From: Neobacillus soli NBRC 102451
GTDB taxonomy: Bacteria; Bacillota; Bacilli; Bacillales; Cytobacillaceae
Assembly: GCF_001591665.1 (NCBI RefSeq)
Contig: NZ_BCVI01000006.1
Coordinates: forward strand, 124,001-188,000
Length of the DNA: 64,000 nucleotides
Direction: 5' to 3'
Position 1 is the first letter of the stretch, and the number at the start of each line of letters is the position of its first letter. Shown one piece after another: positions 35,304 through 45,183 of the stretch. The position numbers and the translations under genes were made by a program. Below the pieces are notes generated by a model. It did not search any database. It was not told the DNA's origin and saw only the letters and a program-made list of their open reading frames with translations.

Positions 35304-35383
35304 GGTGCCTGACACCTTAATAACTGCAAAAAAAAAGGCACCCAGCCTTTGTTGGTTAATTAACCACAAAGGTGTCAGGCACC
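35304..35383. repeat. Second, spread-out pair of the palindromic element
   Basis: GGTGCCTGACACC (35304-35316) and its inverse GGTGTCAGGCACC (35371-35383) lie 54 nt apart and could close a large hairpin. The right copy overlaps the end of the leftward gene at 35375 and supplies its TGA stop. Confidence 0.75.
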
Positions 35384-35800
35384 CGTTGTTACTGCATTAT
35401 AGGAATAATCGGCATCATCCCATTGGAATATTCCTTCTTGCAGTTTTATTATGGAATCAAAAGGGCGTGTAATGGAGAGATCTTCTTCAAGGGGTTCTTC
35501 ATCCAAATGCATTCTTTTTTGATCCATAAGCTGTTGTTTAAATCGAAGTAAATCCATTTTAGAAGCAATCCGAATGATTCTATCCAAGGTGATATTCTTT
35601 TCACTAATTCCATGGCAATGACAAATGCTATTTTGAAAACTCTTGTTATACTGGAGCATCATGTGTAAATCATTAATGCTTGCCACGCCAAAGACCTCTT
35701 TAACGACATCCTCATAGCGCAGCTGAGTGCCGGTTGCAAATTTAATAATATCCTTCTCCGGGTTTTCTAAGAAATAAACAGTTTCAATCGAATTTTCCAT
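35375..35800 (-). CDS. Unknown acidic protein (141 residues)
   Basis: I do not recognise a family. The protein is soluble and probably helical, with a CHCHGISEKNI stretch near residue 60 that could bind a metal, and an acidic region LDEEPLEEDLS. AAAGGTG precedes ATG 35800. The last residues (TTGA) and the stop codon are encoded by a copy of the palindromic repeat, so the natural C-terminus may have been altered by repeat insertion. It is divergent from the SpoIID/LytB gene. Confidence 0.6.
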   Translation of the reverse strand: MENSIETVYFLENPEKDIIKFATGTQLRYEDVVKEVFGVASINDLHMMLQYNKSFQNSICHCHGISEKNITLDRIIRIASKMDLLRFKQQLMDQKRMHLDEEPLEEDLSITRPFDSIIKLQEGIFQWDDADYSYNAVTTGA

Positions 35801-36104
35801 TTATAACACCTTTCCTACAATTAATTTCTTACAATAGCCAATGGATCTATGGTCAATTTACGGTGAGACAGAACAATTAAAACCTTTTGATAATCGGGCC
35901 GATACGAAGCGATTAACATGTCATTTCCCTTTATATACATTATAACATACTTTAGTTCGAGTTGGATGGTCATGCTCGGTTATTGTAGATATTTGTCGAT
36001 TTTTAAAAACTTAACTATTAAAATACCAATTTTATCATCTTGTAAACTATTAATCTAATCAAGTATTATTTTTATATACGCACTCAACCTTAAAGGAATG
36101 GAGA
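35801..36104. other. AT-rich divergent intergenic region
   Basis: This 304-bp gap separates the unknown leftward gene from the SpoIID/LytB gene and should hold promoters for both. It is AT-rich with several TATAAT-like hexamers (for example TATAAC near 35940), but I could not pair any with a good -35, and I see no RNA gene or repeat. Confidence 0.4.
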
Positions 36105-38219
36105 ATGATTTTGAAAAAATTAGGAGCCGGGTTACTTTCCTTTTTATTATTATTTAACCTAATAATAACAGCTGTGTCGGCAGAAAAAATAGAACCCACA
36201 GTTCATGTGCAGCTAGTTAACTATATTGGAAATCAAACACAGTTAACGATTATACCAACAGGTGATTATCAAGTTGAGCAAGCGAATATCCGTTTAACAA
36301 GCGGAAAATCTTATATTATGAAATATGATAATAAAAAAATATCGCTGATAGAAGGCGCAACAACATTAGTAACAGAAGAAACCTTAAATCTCTTGCCCTT
36401 AGTCGAAACAAACCTTCTTTCTATTAATAACCGCAATTATTTAGGTAGCTTTCAATTTGTCCCAGAAAATGAAAAGTATGTCCGGCCAATAAATGAAGTT
36501 TTCATGGAAGATTATCTAAAAGGTGTTGTACCCTCAGAAATGTTTTCCGGTTGGAACCGTGAAGCGTTAAAAGCGCAAGCGGTAGCCGCTAGAACGTATG
36601 CCTCAACATACCAATCCAAAATCATTAACGATACGATTAATTATCAAGTATATGGCGGCTACAGTTGGCAGCCGAACAGCACAGCAGCTGTCGATGAAAC
36701 AAAAGGTGAAGTTTTAAAGGCAAATGGTGGATTAATCAGTGCTGTTTTCTCTGCAAGTAACGGTGGAAAGACAGAATCAAATGCAAATATTTGGGGCACC
36801 ACACCTGTCCCCTACTTTATCATTAAAGAAGATCCATTTGACCCTAAAACTACCTGGCAATTTTCCGTTAAAAAACAACAATTTGCCCCTGTAAATTTAA
36901 CCTGGAATCAAATGAAAGAAAACGATACGGCTATAACTAATGCGATAAAAACATGGATGGCAGCACATGGTTATAGTGGAAAAGAAATTAAAATAACTGC
37001 TATTCCTGTATTAAAGCTACACACACCAACCTCAGGTGGCCGTGTCTCAAAAGGGGATATCAAGGTTGAATTTATTGTAATGGATAAAGTCGACAATAAT
37101 GGAGCTTTTATTCCACAAAAATTAGAGTATAAAAATACAGATGCGTCAAAGGTACGGGCTATGGTTGGTATTCGCGCCATGTTAAGCTACCTGGTCTCGA
37201 ATATAATGGAGACAAAAGAGACCATTACCGTTTCCGGATTCGGTGATGGTCATGGTGTCGGTTTAAGCCAATGGGGTGCGCAAAATCGTGCGGAAGTTGG
37301 TAAGCAAAAATACAATGAAATTTTAGGCTTTTATTATGATGGTGCAACTATTGTTAAAGACTATGGCGATAGGAAACCAGTAATTGTCCAGGCATCTTCT
37401 GAATATGAAATGGACTCTGCAGCTAAAACAGATACTACCGCACCCAACATTAGCGGGGTAAAAATAAGTGTCGATAACACAAAAGGAATAGCAGTCATTT
37501 CTTTTAACATTAACGAGCCGGCAGATGAAACCGTATATATTAAAGACAGCAATGGTATTATTCTAACCTATCTTTCAAAAGATAATTTTACAAAGGCTGG
37601 TACGGTTACAAAGGAATACAGTATTTCTTCCCTATCCAACGGAAAATATTACGCAGGAATTATTACAATCGATGAGAGTAAGAACAGATCTTCGACACTG
37701 CCATCTTTTGAAGTGAAAAAAACCGTCCAAGTAAAAGACGAGACTGCTCCAAAAATAAGTGGAGTGAAAGTAAGTGTTGATAACAAGAAAAATAAAGCAA
37801 ACATATCCTTTAACACCAATGAGACGGCAAAAGTAACCGTTACTATTAAGGACAGTAAAGGTAAAATTCTTTCTTACCTAAAAAGGGATGTTTTAACAAA
37901 AGCGGGCACACTCAAACAAGAATATAGCACCACTAAGTGTGTAAACGGGACATATTCCGTCGCGATTTCGGCCGTAGATACTAGTAATAATCGTTCGACC
38001 ATTTCCACGGTTTTTACTGTAAAAAAAGCGGTCAAAACTAAAACAGGAAAAGTTAAAGCATCACGTCTAAATGTACGCGTTACTGCTTCAACAAAAAGTA
38101 AGGTAATTGGTACATTAAAGAAAAATCAAACCGTTACCATTGTCTCAACAACCGGCACATGGTATAAAATTAAATTCGGTAATAAGACTGGTTATGTTTC
38201 AAAAACCTATATAAATTAA
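36105..38219 (+). CDS. Secreted SpoIID/LytB-domain protein with Ig-like repeats and SH3b domain
   Basis: A 704-residue exported cell-wall protein. Residues 1-26 form a signal peptide (KKLGAGLLSFLLLFNLIIT ... VSA). The SpoIID/LytB domain spans about 125-415, with FMEDYLKGVVPSEM, ALKAQAVAARTYA, SNGGKTESNANIWG and GFGDGHGVGLSQWGAQ. Two similar Ig/FN3-like repeats follow (about 445-535 and 545-640), each opening with a TAPxISGVKxSVDN motif. A bacterial SH3 domain ends the protein (VKASRLNVRVTASTKSKVIG). SpoIID enzymes are lytic transglycosylases acting on denuded glycan; LytB-type relatives modulate autolysins. Its size suggests a vegetative wall enzyme rather than sporulation SpoIID. Confidence 0.85.
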   Translation: MILKKLGAGLLSFLLLFNLIITAVSAEKIEPTVHVQLVNYIGNQTQLTIIPTGDYQVEQANIRLTSGKSYIMKYDNKKISLIEGATTLVTEETLNLLPLVETNLLSINNRNYLGSFQFVPENEKYVRPINEVFMEDYLKGVVPSEMFSGWNREALKAQAVAARTYASTYQSKIINDTINYQVYGGYSWQPNSTAAVDETKGEVLKANGGLISAVFSASNGGKTESNANIWGTTPVPYFIIKEDPFDPKTTWQFSVKKQQFAPVNLTWNQMKENDTAITNAIKTWMAAHGYSGKEIKITAIPVLKLHTPTSGGRVSKGDIKVEFIVMDKVDNNGAFIPQKLEYKNTDASKVRAMVGIRAMLSYLVSNIMETKETITVSGFGDGHGVGLSQWGAQNRAEVGKQKYNEILGFYYDGATIVKDYGDRKPVIVQASSEYEMDSAAKTDTTAPNISGVKISVDNTKGIAVISFNINEPADETVYIKDSNGIILTYLSKDNFTKAGTVTKEYSISSLSNGKYYAGIITIDESKNRSSTLPSFEVKKTVQVKDETAPKISGVKVSVDNKKNKANISFNTNETAKVTVTIKDSKGKILSYLKRDVLTKAGTLKQEYSTTKCVNGTYSVAISAVDTSNNRSTISTVFTVKKAVKTKTGKVKASRLNVRVTASTKSKVIGTLKKNQTVTIVSTTGTWYKIKFGNKTGYVSKTYIN

Positions 38220-38246
38220 AAGGCAGAGACTTTCTGCCTTTTTTTT
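38218..38246 (+). terminator. Terminator after the SpoIID/LytB gene
   Basis: AAGGCAGA (38220-38227) pairs with TCTGCCTT (38233-38240) and continues into eight T. Confidence 0.88.
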
Positions 38247-38394
38247 ATGGAAAAATGTAAAATGTATGGAATATTCCAGTAATATAGACAGGTTGAACAG
38301 AATAGGATAGGGGGGTGTTGTGATTTCTCTGGGGGTATCCAGTTGTGTTTTGCATGACACACAAGAATATCGATAAGAGGAGAAGTTAGTAAAA

Positions 38395-39393
38395 ATGGCG
38401 AAGCGGACATGGGTGATTACCATTGTATTAATTGGAAGTTTAATAGGATTGGCGGGATGCACTCAAAAGACGGAAAAAGAGAGGGCACATGAAGAAAAAG
38501 CAACTGAACAACATAATCAGCCTGATAAACAACCACCAGAAGAACCTATAAAGGAAGAAGTAAAGGAACCAGTTGTCGTAAATGTTGTCGATCCAAATAC
38601 GAAAAATATTATAAAAACCTTCATGCCAGTGGATATGGGGTTTGAAACAGATATAGAGGCATACAAAAAGGAACTTGAACAGTGGGCAAAGGAGCTGGCT
38701 AGGGGAACAGCAGCTACACCAGGATATGATCAGAGAATGACTTTGGATAAAATTGAAGCCAATGGTCATATCAAGAAAGGAAAACCCAAAATCATCTTGG
38801 AGGAATCAGAGTTAGTTGAAAAGGTGCTGGCAGCTTCGGTAGTCGGCGGTGACATTGAACTGCCTTTGTATATAACCGAGAGCGGCTATAGGCCTGAAGA
38901 TGTTGCTCAATTGGGTGAAGTGGTTGTCGCAAGTTTTACAACAAGATTTAATAGCGGGGTCACGGGACGGTCGAAAAATATTGAATTATCAGCACAGTCC
39001 ATTAATCATATCATTGTTGGGACCGGGGATATCTTCTCCTTTAACACGACAGTAGGGCCAAGTGATGCGGAACATGGATATCAAAAAGCGAAGGAAATTG
39101 TAAACAAACAATTGGTCGACGGGATTGGTGGGGGAATTTGCCAAACCTCGTCAACCTTGTTCAATGCGGTTGACAAAATAGGTGTAAGTTATATAGAGAA
39201 GCATCACCATTCTTTGTCTGTTGGCTATGTACCGGCAGGACGGGATGCAACGGTCTCCTATGGTGGACCCGACTTTCAATTTAAAAATACAACTGGCGTC
39301 CCATTTACAATAAGAACCATCTACCGCAAAGGGACCTTAACCGTCGAAGTTCGGACATCAGCAGCCTATCAAAGCCTAATCGCAAAAAATTAA
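38395..39393 (+). CDS. VanW-family lipoprotein
   Basis: A 332-residue lipoprotein: positively charged start, hydrophobic stretch and lipobox LAGC near residue 22, then a charged proline-rich linker. The C-terminal half is a VanW domain (FTTRFNSGVTGRSKNIELSA, GDIFSFNTTVGPSDAEHGY and GGGICQTSSTLFNA, each partly shown), related to B. subtilis YoaR. Family function is poorly known; members occur at the cell envelope and in vancomycin-resistance clusters, but nothing here implies resistance. AGAGGAG precedes ATG 38395. A palindromic repeat follows the stop immediately. Confidence 0.82.
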   Translation: MAKRTWVITIVLIGSLIGLAGCTQKTEKERAHEEKATEQHNQPDKQPPEEPIKEEVKEPVVVNVVDPNTKNIIKTFMPVDMGFETDIEAYKKELEQWAKELARGTAATPGYDQRMTLDKIEANGHIKKGKPKIILEESELVEKVLAASVVGGDIELPLYITESGYRPEDVAQLGEVVVASFTTRFNSGVTGRSKNIELSAQSINHIIVGTGDIFSFNTTVGPSDAEHGYQKAKEIVNKQLVDGIGGGICQTSSTLFNAVDKIGVSYIEKHHHSLSVGYVPAGRDATVSYGGPDFQFKNTTGVPFTIRTIYRKGTLTVEVRTSAAYQSLIAKN

Positions 39394-39395
39394 CG

Positions 39396-39424
39396 GGTGT
39401 CAGGCACCCATGGTGCCTGACACC
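39396..39424. repeat. Palindromic GTGTCAGGCACC element after the VanW gene
   Basis: GGTGTCAGGCACC (39396-39408) and GGTGCCTGACACC (39412-39424) form a tight hairpin with a CAT loop, 2 nt after the stop codon. Only short A/T stretches follow, so termination is likely but less certain than at 23807. Confidence 0.8.
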
Positions 39425-39568
39425 AAAAACCCACTAGAAGGTATTCAACGATTGAGTTGAGACTTTTGGTGGGTTATTTATGTTCTACTGAAACGGAAAC
39501 TATGTATAATCCATTCCTTCAAAGCGAAAAATACCTTTGGCTTAATAGAAAATAGTAGGAGGAATTGC

Positions 39569-41332
39569 ATGAAATGGGTTAAAAGGGTGTTTCTTTCCTT
39601 TCTTATCTTTCCCATATTGGGATGGATGGAAAGCACAGATGTTTCTGCTCGTATTCTAGAAGATCAAAATTTAACGAAAGTCTTAAACGTTAGTCCAACA
39701 TCACAAATAGAGGATGTGGAGGTGAGCAGACAGAGACCGCCGAATCAGGGGAATCAAGGTTTATCAGAACCGTATCATGATTTTGTACCAAACCGCCCGG
39801 AAGTAAAACAGAAAAAGGCGAAACCACCTGCACCTAATCAGCGATTTAAACAGGTTCAGCTTTTAGGAATTAACGATCTGCATGGACAATTAAATGTGAC
39901 ACGTAAAGTTAACGGGAAGCCTGCAGGACGAGCGGACTATTTGGCAACTTATTTAAAACAAAGAGCTGCAGAGAACAAGAACACACTTCTCGTCCAGGCG
40001 GGAGATATGATTGGGGCCAGCCCGCCCGTTTCAGCGCTATTACAGGATGAACCAACAATTGAATTCCTAAATAGAATGGGCTTTGACATTGGTACGGTTG
40101 GAAATCACGAGTTTGATGAAGGCGTTAATGAGCTTCTTCGCCTCATCCATGGGGGGACACATCCGAAAACAGGCAATTTTGCTGGATCTAAATTCCCATG
40201 GATTGTTGCAAATGTGGTTGACGAAAAAACGGGAAAAACCATTTTACCGCCCTATAAAGTGATAAAAGTAAATGGAATGCCAATCGGCTTTATCGGTGTA
40301 GTGACAACGGAAACGCCAACAGTAGTGGTGCCGAGCGGTGTCGCGGGATTAAAATTCACCGATGAAGTGGAAGCGATTAATCGAAATGTGGCCGAGTTGA
40401 AAAAACAAGGGGTTAGATCGATTGTTATCTTAGCACATAACCCAGGTACCTCTGGCCCTAATGGTGAAAACCCGCAAGGCCAACTGGTGGATATCGCCAA
40501 TCGAGTGGACAACGAAGTGGATATCATTTTTGGCGCTCATAATCATGCTTATATGAATGCCACAGTTAATAATAAACTAATTGTCCAAGCTTATTCCTAC
40601 GGTACTGCATTTGCGGATGTCGATATCGAAATTGATCCTAAAACAAAGGATATTGTCTCTAAGAGAGCAGAAATCGTTTCTACGTTTCAAGAGGGAGTCG
40701 AGCCGGACCCGGAAATTAAGAAAATGATTGAAGGCTATGAGTCAAAAGTTGCCCCAATTATTAACCGTGTGATTGGCTCTACATCCGGTGAATTAACGGC
40801 GAAACAAAATGACAGCGGAGAATCCGTTATGGGGGACCTGATTGCCGACGCACAAAGGAAGGAAATGAATACTGATTTTGCTATAACAAATCCGGGCGGG
40901 ATAAGAGCCGATATCGACGCAGGAGAGATTACCTGGGGTGAAGCATATACTGTTCAACCATTTAATAATGAAATGATCAAAATGACGATGACGGGACAGC
41001 AAATTCGTGACGTACTTAACCAGCAATGGGGAGATAAAACGCAAATGCTGCAAATTTCCGGGTTCAGCTACACATGGGACCCAAGCAAAGCTGTTGGAGA
41101 CAGAGTTGTAAGCATTAAGCTTCCTGATAGAACAGAAATCGATCTGAAGAAGTCCTATTCAGTAACAGCAAATATCTTCCTATCGGGTGGCGGCGATGGA
41201 TTTACTGTATTTACAAAGGCTCAAAACAAAGAAGTCGGTCCTGTTGATCTAGATGCTTTAGTCAATTATATTTCTAGCCAACCTAAACCGTTTACTTATA
41301 CTCTTCAAAATAGAATACAAAAAGTTCAGTAG
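39569..41332 (+). CDS. Secreted 5'-nucleotidase / 2',3'-cyclic phosphodiesterase family protein
   Basis: A 587-residue exported metallophosphoesterase that hydrolyses extracellular nucleotides. The signal peptide is about residues 1-27 (RVFLSFLIFPILGW ... VSA). The metallophosphatase domain shows LLGINDLHGQL, QAGDMIGAS, VGNHEFDEG, ILAHNPG and GAHNHAYM. The 5'-nucleotidase C-terminal domain has TNPGGIRADI, GEAYTVQPFNNEM and FLSGGGDGF. No LPXTG or other wall anchor is visible, so the protein may be released or held by charge. AGGAGG precedes ATG 39569. Confidence 0.9.
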   Translation: MKWVKRVFLSFLIFPILGWMESTDVSARILEDQNLTKVLNVSPTSQIEDVEVSRQRPPNQGNQGLSEPYHDFVPNRPEVKQKKAKPPAPNQRFKQVQLLGINDLHGQLNVTRKVNGKPAGRADYLATYLKQRAAENKNTLLVQAGDMIGASPPVSALLQDEPTIEFLNRMGFDIGTVGNHEFDEGVNELLRLIHGGTHPKTGNFAGSKFPWIVANVVDEKTGKTILPPYKVIKVNGMPIGFIGVVTTETPTVVVPSGVAGLKFTDEVEAINRNVAELKKQGVRSIVILAHNPGTSGPNGENPQGQLVDIANRVDNEVDIIFGAHNHAYMNATVNNKLIVQAYSYGTAFADVDIEIDPKTKDIVSKRAEIVSTFQEGVEPDPEIKKMIEGYESKVAPIINRVIGSTSGELTAKQNDSGESVMGDLIADAQRKEMNTDFAITNPGGIRADIDAGEITWGEAYTVQPFNNEMIKMTMTGQQIRDVLNQQWGDKTQMLQISGFSYTWDPSKAVGDRVVSIKLPDRTEIDLKKSYSVTANIFLSGGGDGFTVFTKAQNKEVGPVDLDALVNYISSQPKPFTYTLQNRIQKVQ

Positions 41333-41355
41333 AAGTGAATTAAAAAATTTACAAA

Positions 41356-41381
41356 GGGCTATGATGTCGATATCATAGCCC
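41356..41381 (-). terminator. Hairpin between convergent genes
   Basis: GGGCTATGAT (41356-41365) pairs with ATCATAGCCC (41372-41381). Read leftward it is followed by a T-rich stretch, so it best serves the membrane-protein gene at 41414; rightward it lacks a T-run. Confidence 0.55.
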
Positions 41382-41413
41382 CTATGCTCTTAGGTGTACA
41401 GGAAATCATGATT

Positions 41414-43096
41414 TTATTCCAGACCTTCAATGACTAGGTCTTTCGCGGGCAGGAAATCCTCGCCTGTTACTAAGTAGTGAACGCTTACTTTATCTCCTTC
41501 CTTCAGATAAATGGCCATTGGGGCTTTTTCGGAAGAAATAATATAGCTTTGGCGGTTGTCCAATAGAAAGGATACAACAGTAGAATCTCCGGACTTTTCC
41601 TTATAAACTCTTAGGACCGTTCCCGTTATTAATTTTTCTTCGGCTTTTGAACTGCCATCGACAGTGCCTTTGCCCCGTTGCAAGGCCGTTTTATATTGTC
41701 TTAGGGCTTCATTTGGGGTTGCTCCATATACTGAAATTTCCGGATTGGCAGCAGATACAATGAAGTAATTTTGCAGAAAGCCGTTAGAATCCATGACAGG
41801 GGTTAACCAGCTTGCTTCTCCGTAAAAGTTATAAAGAATCGCCATCTGCCCATGCCATTTCTTTTCAATGAATTTCTTTTCAATAATCTGCAAGGCACCC
41901 TGTGAATCCATGTAGGATTGCTCGGGGTTTCCAGTATAAAAGGTTGCTTTTCCGGTTCTCGAGTTGGTCAATGAGTAACCGAGCATCGAGTCCACGCCTT
42001 CCTTAGGACTGGTGAAATCAGTGAAATAATACATTTCGCCTTTTTCATCAAAAATCGGACTTACATTTGCTTCTGTTCCTTCATCTGAAGGGAGTCTAAC
42101 GTCAGATTTTCCGAATTTACTATTCCAAAATCCATGGACAAAGTTCCCGAAGTAGCTGTTTTGCAAACTAACGGCTTCAGGCGATACGGCCCCATCAATA
42201 TAATTGGGGACATCAGCTAAAGGATATTCCTTCGTTGCACCACTCTTAGAATCTACGATCACAATCCCTTTAGCCATAAAACCATTCCGTGCCGAAATAA
42301 ACTCACCGTAGGAACGGATGTAAAAGGGATTTCCATTCTCATCCACCTCTAACTGAACATCACCATAGAATATTTTCTTTGGATAGTGCATCCGAATATG
42401 GCGCTCAATATTTTTATTAAAAAAAGAGGAAGGGGTATAAACCATTTCCGCCTTGATGAATTTCGGATTTGCAGAAGAATCGGTTGCACTTAATGAAAAG
42501 AAGCCCGGTGTCTGACTGCCTTTCCACCATTTGAAAAACCCTGAGAATTCCACTGGTGCAATATAAACATATTCCCCGTTTACCTTTTGAATTTGCAGAT
42601 TTCCAAGCTCGTAATAGCTTGTGTTTGGGACTTGACCAAATGCCTTTTTCATCTTGTTGCGTGCAAACTGTGGTGGAACACTTGCCGGTGTTTCTTTCTC
42701 ATCAAAAGTCTTAATTTCCACTTTTTCATCCATTTTTGTGATTTCATATTTTTCATTCGCATTGAATAGAAAGGCAGTAAGAAAATAACCTCCCAGGAAG
42801 AGACTTGCAATTAATAGAAGGATTTTAATTTTCCTTTCCCTGCCAGTCGCAAGGACGGTTCCTCCTCCGGTAAGAAGGATGGCTAACGGCCATAAAGAAG
42901 ATAGATTTCTGTCAAAATTACCAAAATAGTAGAATGCAAAGACAGTCGGCATGAGAATAACGGCTACCGCAATAATGACTCCCATTTTTAGATTTTTTCC
43001 CTCTTTTTTAGTTAACTCCTCGTTTTTATAAATAGGGACTAGAAGAAGTGCAGAGGCTACTCCAATAATCAGCGTAAATAGAAAAATATTCCCCAT
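41414..43096 (-). CDS. Large membrane protein of unknown function (560 residues)
   Basis: The N-terminus has about four membrane segments (IFLFTLIIGVASALLLVPIY, then MGVIIAVAVILMPTVFAFYY, two more by residue 110). The remaining ~450 residues are probably extracytoplasmic, with repeated beta-rich segments (VDENGNPFYIRSYGEF, FDEKGEMYYFTDFTS, MDSNGFLQNYFIVSA) and a C-terminal OB-like stretch (ITGTVLRVYKEKSGDSTVV). I do not recognise a characterised family. ATG 43096 has AAGGGGATC upstream; a TTG 18 nt earlier lies in the ribosome site. It is a single-gene unit. Confidence 0.75.
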   Translation of the reverse strand: MGNIFLFTLIIGVASALLLVPIYKNEELTKKEGKNLKMGVIIAVAVILMPTVFAFYYFGNFDRNLSSLWPLAILLTGGGTVLATGRERKIKILLLIASLFLGGYFLTAFLFNANEKYEITKMDEKVEIKTFDEKETPASVPPQFARNKMKKAFGQVPNTSYYELGNLQIQKVNGEYVYIAPVEFSGFFKWWKGSQTPGFFSLSATDSSANPKFIKAEMVYTPSSFFNKNIERHIRMHYPKKIFYGDVQLEVDENGNPFYIRSYGEFISARNGFMAKGIVIVDSKSGATKEYPLADVPNYIDGAVSPEAVSLQNSYFGNFVHGFWNSKFGKSDVRLPSDEGTEANVSPIFDEKGEMYYFTDFTSPKEGVDSMLGYSLTNSRTGKATFYTGNPEQSYMDSQGALQIIEKKFIEKKWHGQMAILYNFYGEASWLTPVMDSNGFLQNYFIVSAANPEISVYGATPNEALRQYKTALQRGKGTVDGSSKAEEKLITGTVLRVYKEKSGDSTVVSFLLDNRQSYIISSEKAPMAIYLKEGDKVSVHYLVTGEDFLPAKDLVIEGLE

Positions 43097-43227
43097 AAAT
43101 GATCCCCTTTTCAACAGTGATTTTCCTTTTGTTCTGTAGGTATACGGATAGCCTGGCAGAAAGGTTTCATTTTAAAAGGGCATTTGGCTTATGGTCCAAT
43201 CTAGTAGAAAAAAAGGTGAAAACGAAA

Positions 43228-43268
43228 AACAGTGCCTGACACCTTGTTGATGGGTGTCAGGCACTGTT
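43228..43268 (-). repeat. Palindromic GTGCCTGACACC element after pepF
   Basis: AACAGTGCCTGACACC (43228-43243) and its exact inverse (43253-43268) form a 16-bp stem 11 bp beyond the pepF stop. Read leftward the stem is followed by TTTTTCG-rich sequence, fitting a terminator of pepF. Confidence 0.82.
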
Positions 43269-43279
43269 TATTTCTTTAG

Positions 43280-45094
43280 TTATTCATAAGAACGTTCTAG
43301 TTCGTCAATCAGTGAACCGACATAGGAGACTGCATTAAGGATTGGCTCTGGTTTTGACATATCTACACCAGCATGTTTTAACAGTTCAAGTGGCTTCATC
43401 GTTCCACCTGCACGAAGGACGTCAAGCCATCTATCAACGGCTGGTTGGCCTTCTTCCTGAATCATTTGCGCAACAGCTGTGGAGGCTGTTAATCCAGCGG
43501 AATAGGTGTATGGATATAAGCCCATATAATAGTGAGGCTGACGCATCCAAGTAAGACATGCACCTTCATCGATTTCAACCGTGTCTCCCCAGAATTCGGA
43601 GAGAACCGCGCCAGTTACTTCAGTTAAGGTCTTGGCAGTGAGAGCTTTTCCATCCTCTGCTAGAGAATATACTCTGCGCTGATATTCAGCCTCAAGCAAG
43701 TGTGTGACAAAATTATGATAGTAAGTTCCCAGCAGCTGTAAAACTACCCAGCGGCGCATTTGCTTATCTTCATGCTTAGCAAGTAAATGCTGGCCTAATA
43801 ACATTTCATTCATCGTCGAAGGGGCTTCGATAAAATACATCGATGGGCGGACATTCATGACCCGCTGATTTTTATTCGCTAAATAAAAATGTCCTGCGTG
43901 GCCAAATTCATGGGCCAAGGTGAAGGCACCGCGCATATTATCCTGCCAGGTGATAAGAATGTATGGGTGTGAACCATAGGGGCTGGAACAGAAAGCGCCC
44001 GTTGATTTCCCAACATTATCTGCTAGGTCAACCCATCTTTCCTTAAAACCTTTTTCAATGATTTCACAGTACTCAGGTCCCATTATTTTTAAAGAATCCA
44101 AGATTACTTGGCTAGCTTCATCGTAAGTTGTTGACGGATTGAAATCAGGATCCAAAGGTGCCTTCAAATCACAGAAAAGCATCCGATCAAGGCCTAAGGC
44201 CTTTTTCTTTAATTGGGCAAAGCGGCGCATATGTGGAGCCAATTCTTTAAAAATGGTGTCAATTTGATTGTTGTACATTTCTAATGTCACCTGTTGTGGT
44301 TCCAAAAGCATTTGTGTGACGGACTCATAGTTGCGTAAGCGTGCAAAGGTAATTTGCTTTTTCACCTCTGTGGCATACGTTGCCGCCACTGTATTTTTAT
44401 ATTGCTTAAGGGTGGAAACGAAAGACTGATACGCTTTTCTGCGCACATCTGTATCGGGTGAAAACTCGTAGCGGTTCTCAAATAAGGCAAACGAAACAGG
44501 CAATTCGTTTCCTTTCGCATCATGAATTGGATCGAATTCCATATCTGCTAATTTGGCCATTTGATAAATTTGATAGGGTGCTCCTTGTAACTCGCCCAGT
44601 GCAGCAAGTGCCTCTTCTGTTTCAGGTGACAGCTTATGTTTTTTCGTTTCAAGCAGTTCAATTAGAGTTTTTCGGAATGCGCCAAGCTTAGGTTCTTCCT
44701 GTAAATACCTTTCAATGGTTCCTTCTTCAAGGGCAAGGATTTCAGAATCAATGAACGATAAAGCAGCGATGCCCTTTGTTCTTAGGCTTGAGAATTTGGC
44801 TGAATTGGCTTGGTTAACTGGATCTGTTCCATCAGCCGATTGTTTTAAGCTGGCAAACGTCCCGGCCTTAATAATTCTCATCAACAACTGTTCTTGTGCG
44901 CTTAAGCAATCTAATAAAGCCGTCGAACCACTATGTAATGTATCTTTAAACCGATGAAACTGCGCTATTTCTTTTTCAATTACCTTTAATTCAGCTTTCC
45001 AAGCTTCTTCAGACACAAATAAATTATCCAGATTCCATGTCTGCTCCTTAGGGACCTCCGAGCGGGCAAGCCGTTTTTCAACTGTTTTTTCCAT
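43280..45094 (-). CDS. pepF: Oligoendopeptidase F
   Basis: A 604-residue cytoplasmic zinc metallopeptidase of the M3B family, which cuts short peptides. The zinc motif is visible as FTLAHEFGHAGHFYL (HExxH with the glycine-rich extension typical of PepF). The N-terminal helical part and YYMGLYPYTYSAGLTAS near the end also match the family. GAGGAGGAG precedes ATG 45094. It is divergent from the thioesterase gene with only 89 bp between them. Confidence 0.95.
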   Translation of the reverse strand: MEKTVEKRLARSEVPKEQTWNLDNLFVSEEAWKAELKVIEKEIAQFHRFKDTLHSGSTALLDCLSAQEQLLMRIIKAGTFASLKQSADGTDPVNQANSAKFSSLRTKGIAALSFIDSEILALEEGTIERYLQEEPKLGAFRKTLIELLETKKHKLSPETEEALAALGELQGAPYQIYQMAKLADMEFDPIHDAKGNELPVSFALFENRYEFSPDTDVRRKAYQSFVSTLKQYKNTVAATYATEVKKQITFARLRNYESVTQMLLEPQQVTLEMYNNQIDTIFKELAPHMRRFAQLKKKALGLDRMLFCDLKAPLDPDFNPSTTYDEASQVILDSLKIMGPEYCEIIEKGFKERWVDLADNVGKSTGAFCSSPYGSHPYILITWQDNMRGAFTLAHEFGHAGHFYLANKNQRVMNVRPSMYFIEAPSTMNEMLLGQHLLAKHEDKQMRRWVVLQLLGTYYHNFVTHLLEAEYQRRVYSLAEDGKALTAKTLTEVTGAVLSEFWGDTVEIDEGACLTWMRQPHYYMGLYPYTYSAGLTASTAVAQMIQEEGQPAVDRWLDVLRAGGTMKPLELLKHAGVDMSKPEPILNAVSYVGSLIDELERSYE

Positions 45095-45183
45095 CCAAAC
45101 TCCTCCTCAAAATCTTTCGTTCTACTAAATTTTATCATATAATTTAAATATGTTATACTTTTCTGATAAAGGGGGAGAGATGA

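Noticed and set aside
35222..35383. Clustered GTGTCAGGCAC copies as a CRISPR array
   Set aside because: Copies are in inverted orientation, unequally spaced, only 11-18 bp long and no cas gene is present.
38395..39393. Vancomycin-resistance determinant
   Set aside because: VanW-domain lipoproteins are common in Bacillaceae and no vanA/H/X/S/R genes are present.
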